DNA of 35,932 nucleotides from an uncultured Bacillota bacterium (GCA_947650875.1 CANSXE010000013.1:1-35932), one strand, 5' to 3'. Shown: positions 6,913-14,002, counted from the stretch's first letter. Made by a program: numbers and translations. Notes: generated by a model not told the origin, from the letters alone.

Positions 6913-8829
6913 ATGGCAAAGAAGCAATTCAAGGCGGAATCCAAGCGGCTGCTGGACCTGATGGTCAACTCCATCTACACCCACAAGGAGATTTTCCTCC
7001 GGGAGATCATCTCCAACGCCAGCGACGCCGAGGACAAGCTGGCCTACAAGTCCCTCACCGACGACAGCGTGAGCGTCAAGCGGAAGGACCTGAAAATCAC
7101 TATCGTCCCCGACAAGGAGGGGCGGCTGCTCACCGTGTCGGACAACGGCGTGGGCATGAGCAAGGAGGACCTGGAGGCCAACCTGGGCACCATCGCGAGG
7201 AGCGGCTCCGGCCAGTTCAAGGCCGGTCTCAGTGAGGACGACAAGGCGGCGGATAAAATTGACGTGATCGGTCAGTTCGGCGTGGGCTTCTACTCCGCCT
7301 TCATGGTGGCCGACCATGTGACGGTGATCTCCCGGGCCTGGGGCTCTGACGAGGCCTGGATGTGGCAGTCCGACGGGGCGGACGGGTATACCGTCACCTC
7401 CTGCGAGAAGGAGACCCCCGGCACCGATGTGATTATGCACATCAAGGCCAACGCCGAAGGGGAGGACTACGACCAGTATTTGGACACCTATAAATTACAG
7501 GGGCTTATCAAAAAGTATTCCGACTACATCCGCTACCCCATCGTGATGGAGGTGGAGGACTACCGCCAGAAGGAGAAGCCGGAGGACGCCGGCGAGGACT
7601 ACAAGCCCGAGTGGGAGACCGTCAAAGAGTGGAAGACCCTCAACTCCATGGTGCCCCTGTGGCAGCGGCAGAAGTCCAAGGTGAAGCCCGAGGAGTACAA
7701 CGCCTTCTATAAGGAGAAGTTCAACGACTGGCAGGACCCGCTCACCGTCATTCACACCAGCGCCGAGGGGGCGGTCACCTATAAGGCCATGCTCTACATC
7801 CCGGAGAAGACCCCCTACGACTTCTACACCCGGGAGTATGAGAAGGGTCTCCAGCTCTACTCCTCCGGGGTGCTCATTATGGACAAGTGCGCCGACCTGC
7901 TCCCCGACCACTTCCGGTTTGTCAAGGGCGTGGTGGACTCCGCCGACTTCTCCCTGAACATCAGCCGCGAGGTCCTCCAGCACACCCGGCAGCTGAAGGT
8001 GATCGCCTCCGCCCTGGAGAAGAAGATCAAAAACGAGCTTCTCAAGATGCAGAAGGAGGACCGGGAGAAGTATGAAAAGTTCTGGTCCGCCTTCGGCACT
8101 CAGCTGAAATACGGCGTGGTGGCCGACTACGGCCAGCACAAGGAGATTTTGCAGGACCTGCTGCTGTTCTGGTCCTCCAAGGAGGGGGCCAACACCACCC
8201 TGGCCGCCTACAAGGACCGGATGCCCGAGGACCAGCCCTTCTACTACTACGCCTGCGGCGAGAGCGTGGAGAAGATTGCCAAGCTGCCCCAGGTGGAGCG
8301 GATTCTGGACAAGGGGTATGAGATTCTCTACTGTACTGAGGACGTGGACGACTTCGTGATGAAGGGCCTGCGGGAGATAGACGGCAAGGAGTTCAAGTCG
8401 GTCACCGAGGAGGACGCCCTGCCCCAGTCCGACGAGGAGAAGAAGGCGGCCGAGGAGAAGGCCGAAGCCGGCAAGCCGGTGCTGGAGGCCGTCAAAGAGG
8501 CCCTGGGGGACCAGGTGAAGGAGGTGCGGGTGTCCGCCATCCTCAAGTCGGGGGCCTGCTGCCTGTCCGCCGACGGACCGGTCTCCATCGAGATGGAGCG
8601 GTATATGCGCAAGGTGGAGGGCGGCCAGCCCATGAAGGCTGACCGGGTGCTGGAGCTGAACGCCGATTCCGCCCCCTTCGCCGCCCTGAAAAAGGCGGTG
8701 GACGCCGGGGACAAGGATACCGTGGCGAAATATGCCAAGCTGCTCTATGCCCAGGCGCTCCTCCTAGCCGACCTGCCCCTGGAGGACCCGGCGGAGTATA
8801 CCGAGCTGGTGTGCTCCCTGATGATTTAA
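6913..8829 (+). CDS. htpG: Molecular chaperone HtpG (Hsp90)
   Basis: 638 residues starting at MAKKQFKAESKRLL. This ATG has GGAGG ten bases upstream; the in-frame ATG at 6859 lies inside CIRCE and has no ribosome site. The N-terminal GHKL ATPase domain shows REIISNASDA (the catalytic Glu and the ATP-binding Asn), DNGVGM, NLGTIARSGS, and the glycine-rich GQFGVGFYSAFMVAD lid. The middle domain contains LYSSGVLIMD and LNISREVLQ, the conserved arginine segment that reaches the ATP. The C-terminal third is the dimerisation domain, without a eukaryotic MEEVD tail. It is a cytosolic ATP-driven folding chaperone. The gene is monocistronic, with a sigma-A promoter under CIRCE control and a strong terminator. 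Confidence 0.97.
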   Translation: MAKKQFKAESKRLLDLMVNSIYTHKEIFLREIISNASDAEDKLAYKSLTDDSVSVKRKDLKITIVPDKEGRLLTVSDNGVGMSKEDLEANLGTIARSGSGQFKAGLSEDDKAADKIDVIGQFGVGFYSAFMVADHVTVISRAWGSDEAWMWQSDGADGYTVTSCEKETPGTDVIMHIKANAEGEDYDQYLDTYKLQGLIKKYSDYIRYPIVMEVEDYRQKEKPEDAGEDYKPEWETVKEWKTLNSMVPLWQRQKSKVKPEEYNAFYKEKFNDWQDPLTVIHTSAEGAVTYKAMLYIPEKTPYDFYTREYEKGLQLYSSGVLIMDKCADLLPDHFRFVKGVVDSADFSLNISREVLQHTRQLKVIASALEKKIKNELLKMQKEDREKYEKFWSAFGTQLKYGVVADYGQHKEILQDLLLFWSSKEGANTTLAAYKDRMPEDQPFYYYACGESVEKIAKLPQVERILDKGYEILYCTEDVDDFVMKGLREIDGKEFKSVTEEDALPQSDEEKKAAEEKAEAGKPVLEAVKEALGDQVKEVRVSAILKSGACCLSADGPVSIEMERYMRKVEGGQPMKADRVLELNADSAPFAALKKAVDAGDKDTVAKYAKLLYAQALLLADLPLEDPAEYTELVCSLMI

Positions 8830-8872
8830 AGACAACGGCCTTGACGGATAAGCGTCAAGGCCGTTGTTTAAT
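8830..8872. terminator. terminator between htpG and the acyltransferase gene
   Basis: Perfect 15-bp arms ACAACGGCCTTGACG / CGTCAAGGCCGTTGT (8832-8846, 8853-8867) with a six-base loop and TTTA after it. It lies between convergent genes and may act in both directions. Confidence 0.85.
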
Positions 8873-8895
8873 AGATCAGCAAAACAGCAGTACCA

Positions 8896-9909
8896 TCAAA
8901 TCCATTTTCGCAGAGGGGGAATCATCCGCAGCCCTGCGGTGATAAGGGCGCTGACCCCGAAAATAAGCAGCTCCCACAGCAGTACGGCGGCCAGGGGGTG
9001 CATCCATTCCAGCAGCATCTCATGAAGAAACTCGGACAGGTGCATCACCATGTCTGACAGCAGATAAATGCCAAAGGTGAGCCGGCCCAACCGGTCCAGC
9101 CCCCGCTCCAAGCCCGGAGAGACGGGTCGCCGGGTGAAGCTGTATTTTACGCAGATATAGAAGCAGGCGGAGGACCCGACGATGGTGATGAGACGCCAGT
9201 TGTCTAAAATGAGGTAGCGGGAGGAATTTTGCAGATAAAACAGGTAGGTTCTCCACACCTGAAAGACAATCAACAGGATAAACGTGCACAGGCAGCGGCG
9301 GAAGACCCGTTTTGTCATGGGTACATACCGCTCAATATAATAGCCCAGCAGGACCAGCCCGATAGGGGGGCCGATAAGGCCGGCGATGAAGTGGGGGGAC
9401 AGATTGAGAAAGGGGATCAGGGGGACTGTCCCCAAAACGCCCACAGAGAGGAACAGCAGGTAGCCCAGATACTGCCTGTCCAGGGCCTTGACAAGCTTTT
9501 GCAGAATGGGCAGCATGAACAGCAGAGCCAGATAGAGATAGAGATACCAGTAGGCGTTGGTAACATAGGTCTGGGGCAGCTTGAGCAGGAAGTCCCCGAT
9601 GCTGAAAACGGTGTCATTTCGCACGGAATAGTAGGCGTAGTAGAAAAAGGAGCCTACCACCAGCACCGTAAAAATCCGCACCAGCCGTTCCGCCGTTTTC
9701 TTCGGTGTGTCCTCCTTCTCCAGCAGCAGCGCGCCCATAATGAGGAGGAACAGCGGAACGGCGACCTTACAAATGAAAAAGTAAGTCAGGGAGGAGAACC
9801 AGAGAGGGCTGGGGGACGAATGAAGGAAAATAGAGCTGTTGGTATGATTGACAATCACCAAAAAACAGGCGGCAATCCGCAGACATTCGATATAGGTTTT
9901 TTTCTGCAA
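8896..9909 (-). CDS. Acyltransferase 3 family membrane protein (TTG start)
   Basis: 337 residues beginning LQKKTYIECLRIAACFLVIVNHT. No ATG fits this N-terminus. A TTG at 9909 has AGGAGG eight bases upstream, and a good promoter sits just before it, so TTG is taken as the start. The N-terminal IECLRIAACFLVIVNHTN pattern (R and H on the first helix) is the signature of acyltransferase-3 (OafA/NodX-type) integral membrane enzymes. These transfer O-acetyl or similar groups from acyl-CoA to sugars or cell-surface glycans. About ten hydrophobic helices follow, the normal number. The acceptor cannot be deduced and no glycan genes are adjacent. The upstream frame up to 10089 has no start features and is not included. 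Confidence 0.85.
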   Translation of the reverse strand: MQKKTYIECLRIAACFLVIVNHTNSSIFLHSSPSPLWFSSLTYFFICKVAVPLFLLIMGALLLEKEDTPKKTAERLVRIFTVLVVGSFFYYAYYSVRNDTVFSIGDFLLKLPQTYVTNAYWYLYLYLALLFMLPILQKLVKALDRQYLGYLLFLSVGVLGTVPLIPFLNLSPHFIAGLIGPPIGLVLLGYYIERYVPMTKRVFRRCLCTFILLIVFQVWRTYLFYLQNSSRYLILDNWRLITIVGSSACFYICVKYSFTRRPVSPGLERGLDRLGRLTFGIYLLSDMVMHLSEFLHEMLLEWMHPLAAVLLWELLIFGVSALITAGLRMIPPLRKWI

Positions 9910-9946
9910 AGTGCTCACCTCCTGGGCAAACGGGAGTTTAAAGTGA

Positions 9947-9975
9947 AGTATATCATAGGAAATTCCCGTTTTCAA
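9947..9975 (-). promoter_or_regulatory. promoter of the acyltransferase gene
   Basis: Minus strand TTGAAA (9975-9970), 17 bases, TATACT (9952-9947). It fits a message with a leader of about 30 bases and supports the TTG start at 9909. Confidence 0.75.
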
Positions 9976-10052
9976 TATCTTTGGAAGCATTTCCCGGGAA
10001 TACCGCTCTGAAGCAGGCCGTTCCGGCGCGGATTTCCGGGCCTGGGGAGCAA

Positions 10053-10061
10053 TGGTATAAA
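10053..10061 (+). promoter_or_regulatory. extended -10 promoter of the CBS gene
   Basis: TGGTATAAA at 10053-10061 matches an extended -10 (TGnTATAAT type); no clear -35 is present 17 bases upstream. Confidence 0.45.
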
Positions 10062-10067
10062 CCCCCG

Positions 10068-10119
10068 CCCTTTCGGGTAAACTGGCCATAAGTCAATTTT
10101 TACCGAAAGGGTGTTTTTC
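10068..10119 (+). promoter_or_regulatory. leader hairpin containing the CBS gene ribosome site
   Basis: CCCTTTCGGGTAAA (10068-10081) pairs with TTTACC-GAAAGGG (10099-10111) with one bulge, followed by TGTTTTT. The GAAAGGG in the right arm is also the ribosome site of the gene starting at 10121. The hairpin could therefore end transcription or block translation. Confidence 0.5.
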
Positions 10120-10120
10120 C

Positions 10121-10549
10121 ATGCGGGTAAAGGATTTAATGAACGCCGGTGCAGTGACGGTGGAGCCGGCCTCGTCGGCGGCGCTGGCCGCCCGGCTCAT
10201 CAGCCGGCACAACGTGGGGGCGCTGCCGGTGTGTGGCCCGGACCGCCGGCTGCGGGGGATGGTCACCGACCGGGATATCGTGCTGCGGTGCGTGGCCGCC
10301 GAGGAGGACCCGGCCCAGACCCCGGTGCGAGATATTATGACCCGCTCCTGCGCCACCGTGGCTCCCGGGGACGACTGCCGGGAGGCCACCCGGCTGATGG
10401 CCCTCCACCAGGTCCGCCGCCTGCCGGTGGTGGAGGGCGGAAAGCTGGTGGGGGTGATCTCCCTGTCCGACCTGGCCCGCAGCGGCCGGTTCGGCATGGA
10501 GGCCGCCCAGGCCCTGAGCGAGATTTCGGAAAATATTGTGGTCCGCTGA
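10121..10549 (+). CDS. Tandem CBS-domain protein
   Basis: 142 residues made of two CBS repeats (about 1-60 and 68-125), a complete Bateman module. Characteristic pieces are VKDLMNAGAVTVEP, GALPVCGPDRRLRGMVTDRDIVLR, VRDIMTRSCATVAP and RRLPVVEGGKLVGVISLSDLAR. Stand-alone Bateman proteins bind adenine nucleotides or S-adenosyl ligands and act as energy or redox sensors; no ligand can be assigned from sequence. The ATG at 10121 has GAAAGGG nine bases upstream, inside a leader hairpin. The gene ends 11 bases before a terminator that also carries the next gene's -10 box. Confidence 0.92.
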   Translation: MRVKDLMNAGAVTVEPASSAALAARLISRHNVGALPVCGPDRRLRGMVTDRDIVLRCVAAEEDPAQTPVRDIMTRSCATVAPGDDCREATRLMALHQVRRLPVVEGGKLVGVISLSDLARSGRFGMEAAQALSEISENIVVR

Positions 10550-10579
10550 TTGGACAAAACCCCTCCTGTGCCCTATAAT
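10550..10579 (+). promoter_or_regulatory. promoter of trmO inside the CBS terminator
   Basis: TTGGAC (10550-10555), 18-base spacer, TATAAT (10574-10579). The -10 box is exactly the loop of the terminator hairpin that ends the CBS gene. Confidence 0.65.
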
Positions 10580-10599
10580 AGGGACAGGAGGGATTTTTT
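10561..10599 (+). terminator. terminator of the CBS gene, overlapping trmO promoter and ribosome site
   Basis: CCCTCCTGTGCCC (10561-10573), loop TATAATA, GGGACAGGAGGG (10581-10592), then ATTTTTT. The right arm contains AGGAGGG, the ribosome site of trmO, whose ATG begins at 10600. Confidence 0.75.
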
Positions 10600-11265
10600 A
10601 TGGAGCTGACCCCCATCGCCTATATCCGCAGCGATTTTTCGGAAAAATTCGGTATCCCACGGCAGAGCGGCCTGGTGGAGGAGCTCACCGCCGCGGTGGT
10701 CTTTGAGCCTGAATACCGGGACCCCAGCGCCTTCCGGGGGATGGAGGGGTTCTCCCACCTGTGGCTGATCTGGGAGTTTTCCCGGTCCCGGGGGTGGTCG
10801 CCCACCGTCCGGCCGCCCCGGCTGGGGGGGAATAAGCGGCTGGGGGTGTTTGCCACCCGGTCCCCCTTCCGGCCCAACCCTCTGGGGCTGTCCTGTGTCC
10901 GGCTGGTGGAGGTCCGGCAGGACCGGGCGCTGGGGCCTGTTCTCGTCGTGGCCGGGGCCGACCTGATGGACGGCACCCCCATCTACGATGTGAAGCCCTA
11001 CCTGCCCTACGCCGACTGCAAGCCTGACGCGGTGGGCGGCTTTGCCGCCCAGCCCAAGGGGGCCGATTTGACGGTGGACTGTCCCCCGGCGCTGCTGGAC
11101 CGCGTGCCGGAGGACAAGCGTTCCGCCCTGCTGGCCGTGCTGGCCCAGGACCCCCGGCCCCAGTATCAGGACGACCCGGAGCGGGTGTACGGCATGGCCT
11201 TCGCCGGGCTGGAGGTGAAATTCCGGGTGGCGGGGGAGCGGCTGACGGTGACGGAGATTGTGTAG
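10600..11265 (+). CDS. trmO: tRNA (N6-threonylcarbamoyladenosine(37)-N6)-methyltransferase TrmO
   Basis: 221 residues. The TsaA/TrmO (UPF0066/VirR-like) fold is shown by the N-terminal PIAYIRSDFSEKFGIPRQ, by GFSHLWLIWEF, by GVFATRSPFRPNPLGLS, and by DLMDGTPIYDVKPYLPYAD. In E. coli the enzyme methylates t6A37 of certain tRNAs using S-adenosylmethionine. The C-terminal ~70 residues with the EDPERVYGMAF-like segment (here DDPERVYGMAF) match full-length members. The ATG at 10600 is seven bases after AGGAGGG. The stop codon TAG is the first part of a GTAGGGGC palindromic repeat. Confidence 0.93.
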   Translation: MELTPIAYIRSDFSEKFGIPRQSGLVEELTAAVVFEPEYRDPSAFRGMEGFSHLWLIWEFSRSRGWSPTVRPPRLGGNKRLGVFATRSPFRPNPLGLSCVRLVEVRQDRALGPVLVVAGADLMDGTPIYDVKPYLPYADCKPDAVGGFAAQPKGADLTVDCPPALLDRVPEDKRSALLAVLAQDPRPQYQDDPERVYGMAFAGLEVKFRVAGERLTVTEIV

Positions 11266-11288
11266 GGGCGCAAAATGTGTGCCCCTAC
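11262..11288. repeat. short GTAGGGGC...GCCCCTAC palindrome
   Basis: GTAGGGGC (11262-11269) and its exact inverse GCCCCTAC (11281-11288) with 11 bases between. It appears to be a minimal copy of the repeat family seen at 5440 and 32454. It overlaps the trmO stop codon; it may also act as its terminator, though no U tract follows. Confidence 0.6.
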
Positions 11289-11322
11289 AGCAGGTGGAAC
11301 CTTAAAAAATTTCAAAAACCTA

Positions 11323-11353
11323 TTGACTTTCCCCTTTCTGGATGGTGTACAGT
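11323..11353 (+). promoter_or_regulatory. MerR-type promoter and operator 1 (protease gene)
   Basis: TTGACT (11323-11328), 19-base spacer, TACAGT (11348-11353). A 19-bp spacer is the defining property of promoters twisted open by MerR-family activators. The spacer holds a degenerate dyad, ACTTTCC-N7-GGATGGT. It is nearly identical to the second copy at 12175-12205. Confidence 0.75.
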
Positions 11354-11377
11354 GTCCTCAGAAAGGAGCTGAAGAGC

Positions 11378-12178
11378 ATGGAAAATAATCTGATGGTGGC
11401 CCAAGCCACGATGATAGCCATGGCATTGGCCGGGATATTTACGGTGGTCCTTCCTCTGGGACTGGGGATCTTCTTTTGGAGGAAAACTGGGGGGCGCTGG
11501 CGGTTTTTCTTCCTTGGCTGCGTGATATTCCCTGTGTTTGCCCTGGTGCTGGAGCAGCAGGCCCACAGGCTGCTTCTGGGAGGTCTGCTGGGCCCGGCAC
11601 TGCAGGGAAATCTCTGGCTGTACGCCCTGTACGCCGGTCTGATGGCCGGGGTATTTGAGGAGTGCGGGCGGTGGCTGGCCCTCAAATTAACCCTGCGATG
11701 GAGCCGGGGACCGGAAGATGCCTTGATGTATGGCGCGGGCCATGGTGGAATTGAGGCAGTGCTGGTGGCCGGGATGACCATGCTGAACAACATTATCATT
11801 TCCCTGGCGCTGAACCGGGGCGGACTGGCAGCTCTGGAGGACCTCATGGGACCCATCCCGGAGGCGGGGATGGCGGCAATCCAGGGTATGGCCGCTGCTC
11901 CGGCGGGTCTCTACTTCTGGACGGCCTTTGAGCGGCTGTCAGCAGTGGGCTTGCACATCGCCCTGTCGGTACTGGTGTATACCGCCGTCCGCAAGCGGGG
12001 GAAGTGGTATTGGTTCCCTGCGGCAATTCTGATTCATACCCTGATGGATATGACGGCCGTTTTGACAAACGCCCTTTTCCCTGTTGCCGTCACAGAGGGG
12101 ACAATTGCCCTGCTCGTCCTGGGGGTGATATTCCTTGCCCGAAAAATTTATTTGGATGAAAAGCAGAAAACCCCTTGA
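11378..12178 (+). CDS. YhfC-family intramembrane metalloprotease
   Basis: 266 residues with about seven to eight hydrophobic helices. The candidate metal ligands and catalytic residues of the YhfC/CPBP-like group are visible: E94-E95 (FEECGRW), H122 and E126 (GAGHGGIEA), and H220 with D224 (HTLMDM). These proteins are predicted membrane-embedded proteases; substrates are unknown. The ATG at 11378 has AAAGGAG nine bases upstream. The mRNA leader would be only about 18 bases. It is transcribed from a MerR-type promoter matching that of the downstream membrane-MerR operon, which implies co-regulation. The stop codon TGA is embedded in the -35 box of that second promoter. Confidence 0.82.
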   Translation: MENNLMVAQATMIAMALAGIFTVVLPLGLGIFFWRKTGGRWRFFFLGCVIFPVFALVLEQQAHRLLLGGLLGPALQGNLWLYALYAGLMAGVFEECGRWLALKLTLRWSRGPEDALMYGAGHGGIEAVLVAGMTMLNNIIISLALNRGGLAALEDLMGPIPEAGMAAIQGMAAAPAGLYFWTAFERLSAVGLHIALSVLVYTAVRKRGKWYWFPAAILIHTLMDMTAVLTNALFPVAVTEGTIALLVLGVIFLARKIYLDEKQKTP

Positions 12179-12205
12179 CTTTCCCCCTTGTGGAAGGTGT
12201 AGAGT
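12175..12205 (+). promoter_or_regulatory. MerR-type promoter and operator 2 (regulator operon)
   Basis: TTGACT (12175-12180), 19-base spacer, TAGAGT (12200-12205). The dyad ACTTTCC-N7-GGAAGGT has one mismatch. It shares 25 of 31 positions with operator 1 by eye, and it overlaps the stop codon of the protease gene. Confidence 0.8.
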
Positions 12206-12228
12206 AGGGGCAGAAAGGGGGATTGCCC

Positions 12229-12879
12229 ATGAAAATCAACGAGGTAGAGACCCAGGTGGGCATCACCAAGAAGAACATCCGCTTTTATGAGGAGCAGGGG
12301 CTGCTCTCCCCCCGGCGCAACAGCGAGAACGGCTACCGGGACTACGGCGAGACGGAGGTGGCCGTGCTGCGGCAGATCAAGCTCATGCGCAAGCTGGGCG
12401 TGCCCCTGGAGGAGATTCGCAGGATGCAGGCCGGGGGCACGGTGGCCGACGGCATGCGCCGGCACCTGGTCACCCTGGAGCGGGAGCAGAAGAGCCTGGA
12501 GCAGTCCATTCAGCTGTGCCAGTCGTTAAAGGACCGGGAGGAGCGGCTGGACAGCCTGGACGCCGCCGCCCTGCTGGAGGAGATGGACCGCCTGGAGCAG
12601 ACCGGCACCACCTTCCAGGACAAGCAGAAGCACGACGCCAAGCCCGTCCGGTACGCCGGGGCGGTGGTGATGGCCCTGCTGACCACCGCCCTGATGGCCG
12701 CCCTCATCGTGCTGATGGTGTGGGGCTTCACCGTGGCCCCCGCCGACGCCCCGCCCCTGCCGCTGCTGCTTGTGCTGGTGGCCATTCCGGGGGTGATTAT
12801 CCTGGGCGTCCTGCTGGCCCTGTTCCAGAGGATTAAGGAAATTCAGAAAGGAGAGGAAGACGATGCGAAAAGCTACTGA
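12229..12879 (+). CDS. Membrane-tethered MerR-family transcription regulator
   Basis: 216 residues from the ATG at 12229, which follows AAAGGGGG. The N-terminal winged helix-turn-helix (1-70) is a clear MerR DNA-binding domain: TKKNIRFYEEQGLLSPRR, NGYRDY, LRQIKLMRKLGVPLEEI. A coiled coil at about 75-125 should dimerise it. In place of a soluble effector domain there are two hydrophobic helices (about 142-167 and 178-199), then a cytoplasmic tail KEIQKGEEDDAKSY. Known MerR members with such an anchor are few. The promoter in front has MerR architecture, so autoregulation is likely. The gene overlaps the next by 17 bases. Confidence 0.9.
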   Translation: MKINEVETQVGITKKNIRFYEEQGLLSPRRNSENGYRDYGETEVAVLRQIKLMRKLGVPLEEIRRMQAGGTVADGMRRHLVTLEREQKSLEQSIQLCQSLKDREERLDSLDAAALLEEMDRLEQTGTTFQDKQKHDAKPVRYAGAVVMALLTTALMAALIVLMVWGFTVAPADAPPLPLLLVLVAIPGVIILGVLLALFQRIKEIQKGEEDDAKSY

Positions 12880-13141
12880 ACCGCGAAAGGAACAGCTGAA
12901 AAAGCTGTGGTCTCGTTTCCGTTTCATCGCGGCAATTACCAGCCCGTTCTGGATGCTGGCCCTGTTGATTGAGGGCAGCTTGGGCACCCGTCTCCTGGGG
13001 GCGGCGGTTCTGCTGCTAATTCCTGTATGCGTTCTGTACTCCTACCGCTGGGTGGCTTATGTGGTGGGAATCCTTTTCGCTGTTGGTCAGCGGCGGGAGG
13101 AGATTAGGAAAGGAGAGGAAAACGATGCAAAAAACTACTGA
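12863..13141 (+). CDS. Small two-helix membrane protein A with KGEE tail
   Basis: 92 residues. A basic N-terminus (RKEQLKKLWSRFR) is followed by helices at about 21-40 and 45-74. The tail REEIRKGEENDAKNY closely matches the tail of the upstream MerR protein. No family name is recognised. The start at 12863 lies inside the 3' end of the regulator gene, and GGAGAGGAA within the regulator's KGEE codons is the ribosome site, so translation is coupled. Likely role: a partner or paralogue of the regulator's membrane module. Confidence 0.8.
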   Translation: MRKATEPRKEQLKKLWSRFRFIAAITSPFWMLALLIEGSLGTRLLGAAVLLLIPVCVLYSYRWVAYVVGILFAVGQRREEIRKGEENDAKNY

Positions 13142-13397
13142 CAAGAAGGGCCACGGCCTGATGGGCGGCGTGATCGTGACGGTGCTGGTGGTGGGCTTTG
13201 TCCTGCTGTTTCTGGCATTTTTGCTCCAGATGCTGGGCCCCCTGTTCCCCTTCCTGGGCGAGCTGGGAGCCAGCCTTGGAATCCTTCTGTTCTACGTCGG
13301 GGCCATCCTGGCCGTGGGGGTCGGCGTCGTTGCGGCGCTGATCCAGCGGTGGAAGGAGGTCAAGGGGGGAGAAGAGGATGAAGCGAGAAAGTATTGA
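13125..13397 (+). CDS. Small two-helix membrane protein B with KGEE-like tail
   Basis: 90 residues from the ATG at 13125, preceded by AAAGGAGAGGAA. Two long hydrophobic helices lie at about 14-41 and 47-73, and the C-terminus WKEVKGGEEDEARKY carries the same tail as its neighbours. The start overlaps the preceding gene by 17 bases. A longer in-frame extension upstream to 13059 overlaps more and lacks a ribosome site, so it is not used. Unrecognised; probably a duplicate of protein A, diverged in sequence but not in layout. Confidence 0.78.
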   Translation: MQKTTDKKGHGLMGGVIVTVLVVGFVLLFLAFLLQMLGPLFPFLGELGASLGILLFYVGAILAVGVGVVAALIQRWKEVKGGEEDEARKY

Positions 13398-13623
13398 GAA
13401 GCGCGCGGCGGTGAAGTCGGCGGTGCTGAGCACCCTGTTTCAGGTGCTGGGGGCGGCGGCCCTGCTCCACCTGCGGACCTTGGGCCCGCCGGAATGGCTG
13501 GCCGGCCTGATGCTGATTCTGGCCGTTGCCGACCTGATCACCATTCCCTTCACCTTCACCGCCCTGTGGCAGCGGGTGCGGGAGATTGAAAAGGGCGAAC
13601 TGGAAGAAGCCAAAAAATACTGA
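13378..13623 (+). CDS. Small two-helix membrane protein C with KGE tail
   Basis: 81 residues. Basic N-terminus (MKRESIEKRAAVKS), helices at about 14-32 and 38-62, tail VREIEKGELEEAKKY. It overlaps the previous gene by 20 bases with GGGGGGAG upstream. It is the last of the series and has no overlapping gene behind it. Its conserved tail therefore cannot be explained by a ribosome site needed for a following gene. Confidence 0.78.
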   Translation: MKRESIEKRAAVKSAVLSTLFQVLGAAALLHLRTLGPPEWLAGLMLILAVADLITIPFTFTALWQRVREIEKGELEEAKKY

Positions 13624-13650
13624 TTCCATTTTTATAAGGAGGACAATATT

Positions 13651-13962
13651 ATGCTGCTGGTAAACATCGACTACATCCCCGGGAAGGAATTTGAGGTGCT
13701 GGGTATGGCCAAGGGCACCGTGGTCCAGTCCAAGAACTTCGGCAAGGACTTTATGGCCGGCATGAAGACCCTGGTGGGCGGCGAGATCACCGGCTACACC
13801 GAGATGCTCAACGAGGCCCGGCAGATCGCCGTCAAGCGCATGGTGGACGAGGCCGAGGCCCTGGGGGCCGACGCGGTGGTGAACATCCGCTACGGCTCCT
13901 CCGCCGTGATGCAGGGGGCCGCCGAGGTCATCGCCTACGGCACCGCAGTGCGGTTCAAATAA
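13651..13962 (+). CDS. YbjQ/UPF0145-family protein
   Basis: 103 residues, the normal length for the YbjQ (DUF74) family: N-terminal IDYIPGKEFEVLGMAKGTVV, then VGGEITGYTEMLNEARQIAVKRMVDEAEALGADAVVNIRY and a C-terminal YGTAVRF strand. Family members form compact pentamers annotated as heavy-metal-binding on weak grounds; true function is unknown. AAGGAGG lies eight bases upstream. With a 27-base gap to the preceding gene and a terminator right after it, it is the last gene of the membrane-MerR operon. Confidence 0.92.
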   Translation: MLLVNIDYIPGKEFEVLGMAKGTVVQSKNFGKDFMAGMKTLVGGEITGYTEMLNEARQIAVKRMVDEAEALGADAVVNIRYGSSAVMQGAAEVIAYGTAVRFK

Positions 13963-13970
13963 ACAGATGC

Positions 13971-14002
13971 AAGGGACGGTCTGAAGACCGTCCCTTCTTT
14001 CA
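13971..14002 (+). terminator. terminator of the membrane-MerR operon
   Basis: Perfect 12-bp palindromic hairpin AAGGGACGGTCT-GA-AGACCGTCCCTT (13971-13996) followed by CTTTC. Confidence 0.75.

Noticed and set aside
9910-10089. N-terminal extension of the acyltransferase frame
   Set aside because: Contains the promoter; residues are not membrane-protein-like, and the ribosome site points to the TTG at 9909.
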